DNA of 64,000 nucleotides from Exiguobacterium oxidotolerans JCM 12280 (GCF_000702625.1 NZ_JNIS01000001.1:1498501-1562500), one strand, 5' to 3'. Shown: positions 9,187-19,302, counted from the first letter of the stretch. Made by a program: numbers and translations. The notes: generated from the letters alone by a model not told the origin.

Positions 9187-10533
9187 ATGCCGTTAGTCAT
9201 CGTTGCCATTGGGATCATCACACTACTCGTTTTAATCATGGGGTTGAAATTAAACACGTTCGTTTCATTAATCATTGTCTCGTTCGTCGTCGCTATACTA
9301 CTTGGAATGCCGCTCGACCAAATCGTCACGACGATTGAAGCCGGTCTCGGCGGAACACTCGGTCACCTCGCGCTGATCTTCGGACTCGGTGCGATGCTCG
9401 GAAAATTAATTGCTGACGCCGGTGGTGCACAGCGAATCGCGATGACACTCGTCGCGAAATTCGGGGAAAAGAACATTCAATGGGCAGTCGTCGTCGCTTC
9501 ATTCATCATCGGGATCGCGTTATTCTTCGAAGTCGGACTCGTTCTATTAATTCCAATCGTCTTTGCGATTTCACGTCAGCTTCGCGTCTCGATTCTCTAT
9601 CTCGGGATTCCGATGGTCGCAGCACTTTCTGTTACACACGGCTTTTTACCACCTCACCCCGGTCCAACTGTCATCGCGGGTGAATACGGGGCAGATTTAG
9701 GGCAAGTCTTACTTTACGGTTTCTTAGTCGCTGTTCCGACGGTCATCATCGCCGGACCGCTCTTTACGAAAGTCGCAAAACGTCTTGTGCCGGAATCATT
9801 CAAAAAAACAGGTAACATCGCCTCACTCGGCGAACAAAAAGAATTTGATTTAAGCGAAACACCTGGATTCGGAATCAGTGTGTTTACAGCAATGCTACCG
9901 GTACTCTTGATGTCGATCGCCACGATTTTGACATTGTTACAAAAAACGCTCGGCTGGGACGGCAATGCAGTCCTTTCTGCCATCCAGTTCATCGGGAATG
10001 CTTCCACAGCAATGTTGATTTCGTTACTCGTCGCAGTCTACACGATGGGACTTGCACGTAATATCCCAATCAAGACCGTCATGGATTCATGTACGACAGC
10101 GATCACACAAATTGGAATGATGTTACTCATCATCGGTGGTGGCGGTGCCTTCAAACAAGTCTTGATCGATGGAGGCGTCGGTAAATATGTCGCTGAACTC
10201 TTTGCTGACACAACACTTTCACCGATTTTACTCGCGTGGTTGATTGCCGCAATCTTACGGATTTCACTTGGTTCGGCGACGGTCGCTTCACTGACGACAG
10301 CTGGACTCGTCATCCCGCTCCTCGGTCAATCAGACGTCAATCTCGCCCTCGTCGTGCTTGCGACTGGTGCTGGTAGCTTAATCGCTTCGCACGTCAACGA
10401 TGCCGGGTTCTGGATGTTCAAAGAGTACTTTGGTTTAACTATGAAAGAAACTTTCGCGACGTGGACGCTGCTTGAGACAATCATTTCCGTCTTCGGACTT
10501 GGATTCGTCCTCCTCCTCAGTCTCGTCGTCTAA
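9187..10533 (+). CDS. gntP: gluconate:H+ symporter, GntP family
   Basis: A 448-residue, very hydrophobic permease with about 12-14 segments. It has the GntP family blocks GLGAMLGKLIADAGGAQRIA, GFLPPHPGPTVIAGEYGAD and the C-terminal SHVNDAGFWMFKEYFGLTMK. It imports the substrate of GntK. A GGGGGA site lies 5-10 nt before the ATG. Third gene of the operon. Confidence 0.95.
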   Translation: MPLVIVAIGIITLLVLIMGLKLNTFVSLIIVSFVVAILLGMPLDQIVTTIEAGLGGTLGHLALIFGLGAMLGKLIADAGGAQRIAMTLVAKFGEKNIQWAVVVASFIIGIALFFEVGLVLLIPIVFAISRQLRVSILYLGIPMVAALSVTHGFLPPHPGPTVIAGEYGADLGQVLLYGFLVAVPTVIIAGPLFTKVAKRLVPESFKKTGNIASLGEQKEFDLSETPGFGISVFTAMLPVLLMSIATILTLLQKTLGWDGNAVLSAIQFIGNASTAMLISLLVAVYTMGLARNIPIKTVMDSCTTAITQIGMMLLIIGGGGAFKQVLIDGGVGKYVAELFADTTLSPILLAWLIAAILRISLGSATVASLTTAGLVIPLLGQSDVNLALVVLATGAGSLIASHVNDAGFWMFKEYFGLTMKETFATWTLLETIISVFGLGFVLLLSLVV

Positions 10534-10552
10534 AAAAAGGAGTCGTTACACT

Positions 10553-11953
10553 ATGCTAAATTCAATCGGAGTCATCGGCCTTGGTGTCATGGGACGCAAC
10601 ATCGCCATGAACATGGCGAGCCATGATGAAAACGTCGCTATCTATAACTACACACCAGACTTAACGGAACAACTCGTCGCGAACCGCGAAGGGTTACCGC
10701 TTCATCCGTACTATGACGTCGAAGCCTTCGTCCGCTCACTCGAGCGTCCACGCAAGATTTTCGTCATGGTCACGGCGGGAAGTGCCATCGATTCCGTCAT
10801 CGATTCGCTTATCCCGCACCTTGAGACGGGCGATATCATCATGGACGGTGGGAACTCCCACTTCCTCGATACGGAACGTCGTTTTGATCAACTAAACGAG
10901 CACGGCATCGAGTACATCGGTGTCGGTGTCTCGGGTGGTGAAGTGGGAGCCCGGACCGGTCCTGCCATCATGCCGGGCGGAACAAAAGAAGCGTACGATC
11001 AAGTCGCGCCGATTTTGACAAAAATTGCAGCACAAGTGAACGGCGACCCATGTTGTGTCTACATCGGACCTAAAGGGGCCGGACACTTCGTCAAGATGGT
11101 CCATAACGGAATCGAGTACGCTGACATGCAGTTGATTGCAGAAGCTTACAGCTTCCTCCGTGTCCGCCTCGGACTCGATGTCGAAGAAATTGCGGACATC
11201 TTCTCCTCATGGAACGACGGCGAGTTAAAAAGTTATCTGATCGAAATCACGGCTGACATTTTACGGAAAAAAGATGACGAGACGGGTCTTCCCTTGATCG
11301 ACGTCATCCTCGATCAAGCCGGTCAAAAAGGAACGGGCAAATGGACGAGCTTGCAGTCCATTGATAATGGGATCGCTTCCTCTATCATTACGGAAGCCCT
11401 CTTCGCCCGTTATCTCTCTGCCGTCAAAGCAGAACGTGTCGCTGCCGCCTCTGTCCTCGGTGGACCGGAAGCCCGTCCAGCGCTCGACAAGGACGTCTGG
11501 ATTGAACGTATCCGCCAAGCACTCTACATGGGTAAGATTGCGGCTTACGCACAAGGCTTCACCCAGTACCGCACTTCATCCGAACTGTATGACTGGAACT
11601 TACGTCTTGAAGAGATCGCCTTGATTTTCCGTGGCGGCTGTATCATCCGCGCCGAGTTCCTCAATGTCATTAGCGAGGCGTTCGCAACGGACGCATCACT
11701 CGACAACTTGATGCTCGCGCCGTACTTCGCAGACAAGGTACAGGCGTATCAAACGTCGCTCCGTCAAGTCGTCGCAGAAGGTGCACTTACAGGTCTCGCG
11801 TCACCGTGTCTCAGCACGTCACTGACGTATTACGACAGTTACCGGACAGCGAATTCAAATGCCAACATCCTGCAAGCACAACGTGATTATTTCGGAGCCC
11901 ACACATATGCCCGGACCGATCGCGAAGGAACGTTCCATACCGAATGGCAATGA
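10553..11953 (+). CDS. gnd: 6-phosphogluconate dehydrogenase, decarboxylating
   Basis: Oxidises 6-phosphogluconate to ribulose 5-phosphate, closing the route opened by gntP and gntK (equivalent of B. subtilis gntZ). 466 residues. Rossmann motif IGVIGLGVMGRNIAMNMA; substrate signature GVGVSGGEVGARTGPAIMPG; catalytic KGAGHFVKMVHNGIEYADMQ; and VILDQAGQKGTGKWTSLQS. The ATG at 10553 has AAAGGAG 10 nt upstream; the longer open frame from 10472 overlaps gntP and is not used. A hairpin terminator follows. Confidence 0.95.
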   Translation: MLNSIGVIGLGVMGRNIAMNMASHDENVAIYNYTPDLTEQLVANREGLPLHPYYDVEAFVRSLERPRKIFVMVTAGSAIDSVIDSLIPHLETGDIIMDGGNSHFLDTERRFDQLNEHGIEYIGVGVSGGEVGARTGPAIMPGGTKEAYDQVAPILTKIAAQVNGDPCCVYIGPKGAGHFVKMVHNGIEYADMQLIAEAYSFLRVRLGLDVEEIADIFSSWNDGELKSYLIEITADILRKKDDETGLPLIDVILDQAGQKGTGKWTSLQSIDNGIASSIITEALFARYLSAVKAERVAAASVLGGPEARPALDKDVWIERIRQALYMGKIAAYAQGFTQYRTSSELYDWNLRLEEIALIFRGGCIIRAEFLNVISEAFATDASLDNLMLAPYFADKVQAYQTSLRQVVAEGALTGLASPCLSTSLTYYDSYRTANSNANILQAQRDYFGAHTYARTDREGTFHTEWQ

Positions 11954-11960
11954 CTTATAC

Positions 11961-12007
11961 AGCTCCATCAACCTGTTTCATTCAGGGAGATGGAGTTCTT
12001 TTTTTGT
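11961..12007 (+). terminator. gnt operon terminator
   Basis: AGCTCCATC (11961-11969) pairs with GATGGAGTT (11989-11997), followed by a U-rich run. Confidence 0.8.
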
Positions 12008-12048
12008 TCATAATTCATTTCTTGAAATAAGAAATTACAGGTTATACC

Positions 12049-12101
12049 TTGACAAAACTAGCGCACTATATGAAATTAGTATTAGATTAGAATTATTCTA
12101 G
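12049..12101 (+). promoter_or_regulatory. ahpC control region with PerR/Fur-type box
   Basis: A TTGACA hexamer at 12049-12054 is followed by TTAGAATTATTCTAG (12087-12101), whose core TAGAATTATTCTA is a perfect 13-bp palindrome. It matches the 7-1-7 PerR box pattern TTATAATNATTATAA at 12 of 15 positions. PerR control of ahpCF by peroxide is known in Bacillus; here it is inferred. I could not place a convincing -10. Confidence 0.6.
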
Positions 12102-12172
12102 TGTGATAAGTACAGTTATTCTTAACGACTAGAACAGATTCTTAAATAGAACCCAACAGGAGGATTTTTATC

Positions 12173-12736
12173 ATGTCTTTAATCGGAAGTGAAGTAAAAC
12201 CATTTAGTGCATCAGCATTCCACAACGGAGAGTTCGTCGACCTTACAGACGCTAACCTTCGTGGAAAATGGAGTGTCGTTTGTTTCTACCCAGCAGACTT
12301 TACATTCGTTTGCCCGACTGAGCTCGAAGATCTTCAAAACCAATACGCAGCACTCAAAGCGCTTGACGTTGAAGTGTACTCCGTTTCAACAGATACGCAC
12401 TTTACACATAAAGCTTGGCACGAAACTTCAGAAACAATCGGTAAAATCGAGTACGTCATGATTGGTGACCCGTCACACGTCATCTCACGTAACTTCGAAG
12501 TCTTAAACGAACAAGATGGACTTGCTGATCGCGGAACGTTCATCATCGATCCGGACGGCGTCATCCAGACTGTTGAAATCAACGCGGGTGGAATCGGCCG
12601 TGATGCAAGTACACTCGTCAACAAAATCAAAGCAGCACAATACGTGCGCAACAACCCAGGTGAAGTTTGCCCGGCGAAATGGGAAGAGGGTTCTGCAACA
12701 CTCACACCTAGCCTTGACCTCGTAGGGAAAATTTAA
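12173..12736 (+). CDS. ahpC: alkyl hydroperoxide reductase subunit C (2-Cys peroxiredoxin)
   Basis: 187 residues, normal for AhpC. Peroxidatic cysteine in [16 protein letters not shown] (about residue 47) and resolving cysteine in [13 protein letters not shown] (about residue 166), plus the FNTD-type segment [10 protein letters not shown]. Reduces hydrogen peroxide and organic peroxides, recycled by AhpF encoded 14 bp downstream. AGGAGGATTTTTATC precedes the ATG. Confidence 0.97.
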   Translation: MSLIGSEVKPFSASAFHNGEFVDLTDANLRGKWSVVCFYPADFTFVCPTELEDLQNQYAALKALDVEVYSVSTDTHFTHKAWHETSETIGKIEYVMIGDPSHVISRNFEVLNEQDGLADRGTFIIDPDGVIQTVEINAGGIGRDASTLVNKIKAAQYVRNNPGEVCPAKWEEGSATLTPSLDLVGKI

Positions 12737-12750
12737 GGAGCGGATTTGAG

Positions 12751-14280
12751 ATGGCTTTAGCAGCAGATATTAAAGCACAACTCGCTCAATACCTCGATTT
12801 GTTAGAAGGAGACATCGTCCTCGCCGTCAGCGCCGGGACGGACTCCGTCTCACTCGAGATGAGCGAACTCGTCGAAGAAATCGCGAGTATGTCACCACGC
12901 ATCAGCATCGAACAGGCGACGCTCGCCCGGACACCGAGCTTCAGCGTCAATCGCGCTGGTGAAGTGAGTGGAATCACGTTCGCAGGGATTCCGCTCGGTC
13001 ACGAGTTCACGTCACTCGTCTTGGCTTTGCTCCAAGTCAGTGGTCGTGCGCCGAAGATCGATGCGCCTGTCATCGAACAAATCAAAGGCATCAAAGAGAC
13101 GTATCACTTCGAATCGTACATCAGCCTCAGCTGTCACAACTGTCCGGATGTCGTCCAAGCCTTGAACGTCATGAGCGTCCTCAACCCGAATATCAGTCAC
13201 ACGATGATTGACGGTGGCGCGTTCAAAGAAGAAGTCGAGCAAAAAGAAATCATGGCTGTCCCGACCGTCTTCGTCAACGGCGAAGCATTCGGCAACGGAC
13301 GGATGTCACTCGAAGAGATTCTTGCGAAGCTCGGTACGGGTACAGATGCAGCCGATTTCGTTGACAAAGATCCGTACGACGTCCTTGTCGTCGGTGGTGG
13401 TCCTGCCGGTTCAAGTGCTGCGATTTACGCAGCACGTAAAGGCATCCGGACCGGGATCGTCGCAGAACGTTTCGGTGGACAAGTCATGGATACGATGAGC
13501 ATCGAGAACTTCATCAGCATGAAGTACACGGAAGGTCCGAAACTCGTCGCGAGTCTTGAAGAACACGTCAAGGAGTATGGCATCGATGTCATGAACCTGC
13601 AACGGGCAACACGTCTCGAGAAAAAAGACCTCGTTGAACTTGAACTTGAGAATGGTGCGGTCCTCAAAACGAAAACGTTGATTTTGTCGACAGGTGCACG
13701 CTGGCGTAACGTCGGTGTCCCAGGCGAACTTGAGTTTAAGAACAAAGGTGTCGCGTACTGTCCACACTGTGATGGTCCACTCTTCGAAGGAAAACGCGTT
13801 GCGGTCATCGGCGGCGGTAATTCCGGTGTTGAAGCGGCAATCGACCTCGCAGGTCTCGTCAAACACGTCACGGTCCTTGAGTTCGCACCTGAACTGAAGG
13901 CAGATGCAGTTTTACAGCAACGTCTCGCAAGTCTTCCGAACGTCACGGTCGTCGCAAACGCCCAGACGAAGGAAATCACGGGGACGGATAAAGTAAACGG
14001 CATCACGTATGTCGAGCGTGAAACAGGCGTCGAACAACACGTTGAGCTGGAAGGCGTCTTCGTCCAAATCGGTCTCGTGCCGAACACGGACTGGCTTGGT
14101 GATACGGTGGAACGTAACAAATTCGGTGAAATCCTCGTCGACCGTCATGGTGCGACGAATGTCCCTGGTGTGTTCGCAGCAGGTGACTGTACCGATAGTG
14201 CGTATAAACAAATCATCATCTCGATGGGCTCGGGTGCGACAGCTGCACTTGGTGCCTTCGATCATATGATTCGTAATTAA
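12751..14280 (+). CDS. ahpF: alkyl hydroperoxide reductase subunit F
   Basis: A 509-residue NADH- and FAD-dependent disulfide reductase. The N-terminal tandem thioredoxin-like domain carries CHNC (about residue 128). The thioredoxin-reductase part has the FAD motif [20 protein letters not shown], the NADH motif [18 protein letters not shown] and the active-site CPHC (about residue 336), ending with [17 protein letters not shown]. It passes electrons to AhpC. Confidence 0.97.
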   Translation: MALAADIKAQLAQYLDLLEGDIVLAVSAGTDSVSLEMSELVEEIASMSPRISIEQATLARTPSFSVNRAGEVSGITFAGIPLGHEFTSLVLALLQVSGRAPKIDAPVIEQIKGIKETYHFESYISLSCHNCPDVVQALNVMSVLNPNISHTMIDGGAFKEEVEQKEIMAVPTVFVNGEAFGNGRMSLEEILAKLGTGTDAADFVDKDPYDVLVVGGGPAGSSAAIYAARKGIRTGIVAERFGGQVMDTMSIENFISMKYTEGPKLVASLEEHVKEYGIDVMNLQRATRLEKKDLVELELENGAVLKTKTLILSTGARWRNVGVPGELEFKNKGVAYCPHCDGPLFEGKRVAVIGGGNSGVEAAIDLAGLVKHVTVLEFAPELKADAVLQQRLASLPNVTVVANAQTKEITGTDKVNGITYVERETGVEQHVELEGVFVQIGLVPNTDWLGDTVERNKFGEILVDRHGATNVPGVFAAGDCTDSAYKQIIISMGSGATAALGAFDHMIRN

Positions 14281-14288
14281 TCGTTTAG

Positions 14289-14316
14289 ACGTCTTGCTTC
14301 GGCAAGGCGTTTTTTG
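14289..14316 (+). terminator. ahpCF terminator
   Basis: ACGTCTTGC / GCAAGGCGT around a TTCG tetraloop, then six T. Confidence 0.9.
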
Positions 14317-14353
14317 ATTGCAAAATCTAGTATGAACAGAAGCTCCATCAACT

Positions 14354-14494
14354 AAAGAGGATTTTTCCCGTGCTTTTCTCGGGCGAGGCGCAAGCCGCGG
14401 CTTTTACGACCAACAGGTCTTAAAGCCGGGTCTCACCTGCCTCTGACAGCGTGTAAACACGCTTTTCCCGTAGAAGTCACGGGAACTCCTCTTT
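14354..14494 (-). repeat. dispersed structured repeat, copy 1
   Basis: Read on the minus strand it shares with the copies at 26972, 41192 and 50324 the blocks GACT[T/C]CTACGGGAAAA, GTCAGAGGCAGG, GAGACCC and CGGCTTGCGCCTCGCCCGAG. Outer arms AAAGAGGA/TCCTCTTT and TTCCCGTG/CACGGGAA pair, as do an inner hairpin (AGCGTG/CACGCT) and a GGCTTT/AAAGCC arm. The arm sequences differ from the other copies while pairing is kept. It lies between two plus-strand genes, antisense to both. Confidence 0.85.
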
Positions 14495-14556
14495 TACGTC
14501 TATACTTTCGTTAGTAAAGATTAAGATTCAAACTGACCCCTATAAATTGTTCGATA

Positions 14557-14612
14557 TTGACACTTTTAGCTAGTCCAGTATTTTGATAGATTTAAGCTAT
14601 TCAAAATCTATC
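14557..14612 (+). promoter_or_regulatory. promoter and inverted repeat before the ECF S component gene
   Basis: TTGACA (14557-14562), 16-nt spacer, TATTTT (14579-14584). A 9-bp inverted repeat GATAGATTT (14585-14593) / AAATCTATC (14604-14612) covers the predicted start site and ends 4 nt before the AAGAAGG ribosome binding site. It could be a repressor operator or an mRNA hairpin; it matches no riboswitch I recognise. Confidence 0.5.
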
Positions 14613-14630
14613 ATAAAGAAGGTCTGACTC

Positions 14631-15173
14631 ATGCAAAACGCAACACCGTATTCAAGCACTCGTACCCGGCAACTCGTCATCACCTCGATGTCGATTGCAC
14701 TTGTTTTTGTCGCAACATTCTTTATTAATATTAAATTGCCAATCGCAGCGAACGGCGGACTTGTCCATATGGGGACGGCGATGTTGTTTATTATCGCCCT
14801 CTTGTTCGGACCGCGAACTGCCATGATCGCCGGAGCAGTCGGAATGGGACTCTTCGATATCGTATCAGGCTGGACACTTTGGGCTCCGTTCTCGTTCGTC
14901 GGACGTGGTCTGCAAGGTTTCGTTGTCGGTTATATTGCCTGGACATATGGTCGTAAAGCAACGAATGTCAGTGTCAACGTACTTGCAATGATTGCTTCTG
15001 TTCCATTCATGCTTGGCGTTTACTATATCTGTGAAGGGATTCTTTATAGTAACTGGATCGCTCCTGTTGCCTCAATCCCAGGTAACCTCGTTCAAAACGT
15101 CGTCGGAATCCTCGTTGCGATTCCAGTCAGCGCAGCCCTAAAGAAAACAGCATTTTTCCGCCAACGCGGATAA
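14631..15173 (+). CDS. ECF transporter S component
   Basis: 180 residues with about six membrane helices. The pattern NGGLVHMGTAMLFIIALLFG, TAMIAGAVGMGLFDIVSGWT and WAPFSFVGRGLQGFVVGYIA is that of small vitamin-binding S components of energy-coupling factor transporters (the UPF0397/ECF-ribofla_trS type group). Such proteins share EcfA/EcfT modules encoded elsewhere, which fits its single-gene setting. The vitamin cannot be named from sequence; an inverted repeat over its promoter may be the clue. Confidence 0.75.
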   Translation: MQNATPYSSTRTRQLVITSMSIALVFVATFFINIKLPIAANGGLVHMGTAMLFIIALLFGPRTAMIAGAVGMGLFDIVSGWTLWAPFSFVGRGLQGFVVGYIAWTYGRKATNVSVNVLAMIASVPFMLGVYYICEGILYSNWIAPVASIPGNLVQNVVGILVAIPVSAALKKTAFFRQRG

Positions 15174-15181
15174 TCCATATG

Positions 15182-15222
15182 AAAAGCCCTGTCTCCTAAC
15201 GATTAGGAAACAGGGCTTTTTC
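15182..15222. terminator. bidirectional terminator
   Basis: AAAAGCCCTGT (15182-15192) / ACAGGGCTTTT (15210-15220) between convergent genes, with T runs on both strands. Confidence 0.9.
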
Positions 15223-15234
15223 ATTTTGTCGTTT

Positions 15235-16728
15235 TTAATGAATCGGTTGTGCGGCTGTTAATTTAAGGGTCTCGGTCGTTTCCGCATGGATTTCGTCAAA
15301 CAGATCCGGGTGCGCAACAAGCGATGTTCCGTATGACGGAATCATCTCCTTGATTTTAGCTGTCCAACCGTCGATTTGATTCGGAAAACATTTTTCGAGC
15401 ACTTCGAGCATGACCGGTACAGCGGTCGAAGCTCCCGGTGACGCACCGAGTAAGGCCGCGACGGACCCATCCGCCGCACTGACGACTTCGGTTCCGAACT
15501 GAAGCGTCCCTTTTCCTTGTGGTGTATCTTTGATAACCTGAACGCGTTGTCCCGCGACGACGACATCCCAGTCTTCAGTTTTTGCGTTCGGAATGAATTC
15601 ACGTAGCTCGTTCATCCGTTGTTCTGTCGAAAGCAGCACTTGTTCAATCAAATATTTCGTTAAGCCCATTTCTTTTGCTCCGGCAGCAAGCATCGTCAAG
15701 ACATTGTTCGGTTTGACGGACGCGAGCAAATCGAGATTCGAACCGGTCTTAAGGAATTTCGGTGAGAACCCGGCGAACGGTCCGAATAACAGTGATTTCT
15801 GCCCGTCGATGTATCGTGTATCCAAATGCGGGACTGACATCGGAGGTGCTCCGACTTTCGCTTTCCCGTACACTTTTGCATGGTGCCGTTCCGCGATGTC
15901 CGGATTTTTACAGACGAGGAACAAACCACTGACCGGGAATCCGCCGATTTGTTTTGATTCGGGAATCCCTGTTTTTTGGAGCAATGGCAGACTGCCGCCA
16001 CCGCCGCCGATAAAGAGGAACTTCGCCGTATGATGTTCAATCCGGTTGTCCTGTTCGTTTTTGACTTTGACTTCCCAGCCGCCGTCGACTCGTTTCAAGT
16101 CTTCGACGCCGTGCCCATAATTGATTTCAACGCCCTGTCCTGCGAGGTGCGTGAATAAAATCCGTGTCAGCGCACCGAAGTTGACGTCTGTCCCCGAATC
16201 GATTTTTGTTGCAGCGATTGGTTCCGGCGACGTCCGCCCTTCCATGATGAGCGGAATCCATTGCTTCAGCTGCTCCGGATCATCGGAAAATTCCATCCCT
16301 TTAAAGAGTGGATTCGCTGATAGCGCTTCCAATCGTTTTTTCAGAAACTCGACGTTCTCCGCTCCTTCGACCATACTCATATGCGGAATCGGCATGATGA
16401 ATTCTTCTGGATTCGGTAAGACGTTTTCTTTGACGAGATGCGACCAAAACTGGCGTGACAGTTGGAATTGTTCATTTACTTTCACGGCTTTACTGATATC
16501 GATCGTTCCATCTGCATTCTCTGTCGTATAGTTGAGTTCACATAACGCGGCATGACCCGTGCCCGCATTGTTCCACTCATTCGAACTTTCTTCCCCTGCG
16601 CTCGGTAACTTCTCGAACACTTTAATTGTCATGTCAGGCGCAAGCTCCTTCAATAAGACCCCTAGCGTCGCACTCATGACTCCTGCACCAATCAATATTA
16701 CGTCTGTTTGTTTAGGCATACTGCTCAT
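15235..16728 (-). CDS. mqo: malate:quinone oxidoreductase
   Basis: FAD-dependent membrane-associated oxidation of malate to oxaloacetate with electrons to quinone. 497 residues. N-terminal FAD motif [20 protein letters not shown], then [40 protein letters not shown] and the C-terminal [20 protein letters not shown], all typical Mqo blocks. The ATG at 16728 has AAGGATATC directly upstream; an earlier in-frame start lacks a site. Single gene, facing the S component gene. Confidence 0.95.
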   Translation of the reverse strand: MSSMPKQTDVILIGAGVMSATLGVLLKELAPDMTIKVFEKLPSAGEESSNEWNNAGTGHAALCELNYTTENADGTIDISKAVKVNEQFQLSRQFWSHLVKENVLPNPEEFIMPIPHMSMVEGAENVEFLKKRLEALSANPLFKGMEFSDDPEQLKQWIPLIMEGRTSPEPIAATKIDSGTDVNFGALTRILFTHLAGQGVEINYGHGVEDLKRVDGGWEVKVKNEQDNRIEHHTAKFLFIGGGGGSLPLLQKTGIPESKQIGGFPVSGLFLVCKNPDIAERHHAKVYGKAKVGAPPMSVPHLDTRYIDGQKSLLFGPFAGFSPKFLKTGSNLDLLASVKPNNVLTMLAAGAKEMGLTKYLIEQVLLSTEQRMNELREFIPNAKTEDWDVVVAGQRVQVIKDTPQGKGTLQFGTEVVSAADGSVAALLGASPGASTAVPVMLEVLEKCFPNQIDGWTAKIKEMIPSYGTSLVAHPDLFDEIHAETTETLKLTAAQPIH

Positions 16729-16887
16729 GATATCCTTCCTATCCCCGTTGATATTATGGACCTGCCATGAAAAATAGAGCGCTCTCATGACGACAACTTA
16801 CCTTTCCATTATAACCCTATCACAGGTCGTTCATATATTAAAATATTGGGTGTTTGTCCCTAAAAAAATCATCCGAATTGCTGCAAC

Positions 16888-16934
16888 GAAAAAGAAAGGC
16901 GCCTCTCTTCCTATATAGAAGAAAAGCGCCTCAT
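16888..16934 (-). terminator. terminator of the glycine-riboswitch permease gene
   Basis: Minus strand stem GGCGC-CTTC / GAAG-GCGCC with a TTTCTTTTT tail, immediately after the stop at 16937. Confidence 0.75.
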
Positions 16935-16936
16935 TT

Positions 16937-18307
16937 TTACGCACTATGCCGTTCTGCTTTTTGATGCTTTTTCATCCGCAACTGATACAGGACAAACAAT
17001 CCGATAAACCAAACCGGTGTCAGGAGTAAAGCCGGACGGGTTTCATCCGCGACGAGCATGACGACGAGGATCAGACCGAACAATCCGAGGACGAGGTAGT
17101 TGACGAACGGTGTCCACGGCGCTTTGAACGTTGACGCCGCATGCAATTTCGGTTGTGTTTTCTTGTATTTCAAGTGACAAACGAGAATCACACCCCAGAC
17201 CCAGATGAAACAGATTGCACTGATCGTCGTGACGATGCTGAAGGCCTGTCCCGGAATCAATTTACTGAGTAACGCCCCGCCCGACACGACGAGTGTCGAG
17301 ACAAATAAAGCATTCGCCGGGACATGGTTTTTATTGAGCTTCGAAAAATTAGCCGGTGCCTGTTTTTGATTACCTAAGTTGTACAGAATCCGACTCGTCG
17401 AGAACATCCCACTGTTACAGGCTGAAGCAGCAGACGTCAAGACAACAAAGTTGATGACGCCGGCAGCGAGCGGGATTCCGATCAAGCTGAACGTTTTGAC
17501 GAACGGACTTTCCGTCGCATTTAGTCCCGTCCACGGATTGATCATCAGGAGGACCAGTAACGCTCCGACGTAGAAGAACAGAATCCGTAACGGAATCTTG
17601 TTGATGGCCGATGGAATGTTCTTTTTCGGATCGGCTGTTTCCGCTGCTGAAACCCCGATTAATTCAACTCCGACATAGGCGAAGACGACCATCTGGAAAG
17701 ACAACAGGAAGCCGGTCACACCGTTCGGGAACATTCCGCCGTGTTGCCACAAATTACTGACGGTTACAGGACCTGAATCGGTTTGGAAACCGATGATCAG
17801 TAAGACGATCCCGACACCAATCAAACCTAAAATCGTAATGACCTTAATCAAGGCGAACCAAAATTCAAGTTCCCCAAACAGTTTGACTGTCAGTAAATTA
17901 AAGCCGAGTAAAATCAGGAGCGAGATCACAGCCGGAATCCACTGCGGAATATCGAACCAGTATTTCACGTACACGCCGACCGCAATGACGTCCGCCATCG
18001 CCGTCATGATCCAGCAGAACCAATACGTCCAGCCGGTCACGAACGCGGCACGTGGACCGAGATAATCTTCTGCGATATCCGTTAATGATCCGTATCCGGC
18101 TTTTGACAATAACAATTCTCCCAGTGCCCGCATGACGAAGAAAATCGCAATCCCGACGAGTAAATACGCAAAGACGATCGATGGTCCCGCGAGTTGAATC
18201 GCTTTCCCAGATCCTAAAAACAATCCTGTCCCAATCGTTCCCCCAATCGCAATCAACTGGACGTGCCGATTCGATAAATCCCGTTTCAATCCTTCTTGTT
18301 GTTCCAA
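16937..18307 (-). CDS. APC-family permease under a glycine riboswitch
   Basis: 456 residues, 12 helices. It has the amino acid permease family signature LSNRHVQLIAIGGTIGTGLF, LAGPSIVFAYLLVGIAIFFV and GYGSLTDIAEDYLGPRAAFV, closest in pattern to the CycA-type D-alanine/D-serine/glycine group. The long leader contains a glycine riboswitch, which supports glycine or a close relative as substrate. Not a cotranscribed operon: the next gene is divergent. The sequence cannot say whether it imports or exports. Confidence 0.85.
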   Translation of the reverse strand: MEQQEGLKRDLSNRHVQLIAIGGTIGTGLFLGSGKAIQLAGPSIVFAYLLVGIAIFFVMRALGELLLSKAGYGSLTDIAEDYLGPRAAFVTGWTYWFCWIMTAMADVIAVGVYVKYWFDIPQWIPAVISLLILLGFNLLTVKLFGELEFWFALIKVITILGLIGVGIVLLIIGFQTDSGPVTVSNLWQHGGMFPNGVTGFLLSFQMVVFAYVGVELIGVSAAETADPKKNIPSAINKIPLRILFFYVGALLVLLMINPWTGLNATESPFVKTFSLIGIPLAAGVINFVVLTSAASACNSGMFSTSRILYNLGNQKQAPANFSKLNKNHVPANALFVSTLVVSGGALLSKLIPGQAFSIVTTISAICFIWVWGVILVCHLKYKKTQPKLHAASTFKAPWTPFVNYLVLGLFGLILVVMLVADETRPALLLTPVWFIGLFVLYQLRMKKHQKAERHSA

Positions 18308-18368
18308 ACCTGAACTCCTCCTTGAATGCTTTCTCTAGTTCCCCCGGTCGGACTGTTCTGTCAGTCCA

Positions 18369-18625
18369 ACAAAAAAAAGAGACTGGACGGGTGTCCAATC
18401 TCAAAAAAATCATCAGAATAGCAAATAATCATCCCTTGACTGGCGACGCCAATTCAAAGAATCAAGATTTAGTACTCTTCTGTCCTTTTGCCTGAGATTG
18501 TGAACCCTTCGGCGCCGCATCATGCGGTCTCTCCAGAAGCTGCTCCTGCCATAGTGTGACCCATGACAATCATAGCTTTCTCTTTTATTCGGTTGCTGAG
18601 GTGACATAATCACCTGAATTGTTTT
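18369..18625 (-). ncRNA. glycine riboswitch leader (single recognisable aptamer)
   Basis: On the minus strand the aptamer (about 18478-18540) reads TCTGGAGAGACC, then GCGCCGAAGGGTTCACAATC and TCAGGCAAAAGGACAGA, the conserved glycine-aptamer core. Only one full core is visible; the 5' part (18541-18612) has hairpins but no second GCCGAAGG...CAGG set. The expression platform ends in a strong terminator, GAGATTGGAC/GTCCAGTCTC plus eight U (18371-18402), about 65 bp before the permease start. Confidence 0.93.
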
Positions 18626-18627
18626 TA

Positions 18628-18656
18628 ATACTATTAATCTTCCGATTGTTTGTCAA
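18628..18656 (-). promoter_or_regulatory. promoter of the glycine riboswitch transcript
   Basis: TTGACA (18651-18656), 17-nt spacer, TAGTAT (18628-18633) on the minus strand. Confidence 0.8.
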
Positions 18657-18759
18657 CCGTTTTATAAAATTTTTCATTTCTTCTTTCATAGTTTGAAACA
18701 GGAATCGATGTTGATTTTCTAGAAAAAGTAAATCACTACATTCGAACAGGAGAATTATC

Positions 18760-19302
18760 ATGAAAAAACTTTACTTGATCCGCCACTGCGAAGCATCAGG
18801 ACAAGAACCGGACGCTCCGTTGACGGAGAACGGCCATAGACAAGCTAAAGAATTGGTTTCCTTTTTTGAATCCCGTCCCGTCGACCGTATCCTATCAAGT
18901 CCTTTTCGCCGAGCAATTGAATCAATCGAAGCTGTTGCTTTTCAAACAAATTGTTCCATCGAAATCCAAGATGACTTGCGTGAACGTGTCCTAAGTCGTC
19001 AACCACTGACCGATTGGCAGGAGCATCTCCAAAGAACGTTTACTGATTTTGATTATGCGTGTCCGGGCGGAGAAACGAGCGCAGAAGCGACGCGGCGCAT
19101 CCAAGACGTCCTGAATGACGTTTGGTCTCACTCTGCTGAGACGACTCTTCTTGTCACGCATGGCAATCTACTTACGCTATACCTCCACTCACTCGATTCT
19201 TCTTTTGGTTTTGAACAGGGACAACACCTTCGCAATCCCGATGTATTCCTCGTGACAGAAGTTGACGATGCTCTCGTTTTCGACCAGTTAGATCTCTTCT
19301 GA
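18760..19302 (+). CDS. histidine phosphatase family protein
   Basis: 180 residues of the phosphoglycerate mutase-like branch: catalytic LYLIRHCEA (His 8), PLTENGHRQAKEL, SSPFRRAIESIEA and the second catalytic histidine in LLVTHGNLL. In the RHC motif the usual G of RHG is C, a variant found in several phosphatases of this family. Substrate unknown. AGGAGAATTATC precedes the ATG. Its 3' end overlaps the convergent nuclease-like gene by 15 bp. Confidence 0.88.
   Translation: MKKLYLIRHCEASGQEPDAPLTENGHRQAKELVSFFESRPVDRILSSPFRRAIESIEAVAFQTNCSIEIQDDLRERVLSRQPLTDWQEHLQRTFTDFDYACPGGETSAEATRRIQDVLNDVWSHSAETTLLVTHGNLLTLYLHSLDSSFGFEQGQHLRNPDVFLVTEVDDALVFDQLDLF

Noticed and set aside
11961-14352. Shared AGCTCCATCAAC at 11961 and 14341
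   Set aside because: A 12-base match, one copy part of a terminator stem and the other outside the repeat; no wider similarity.
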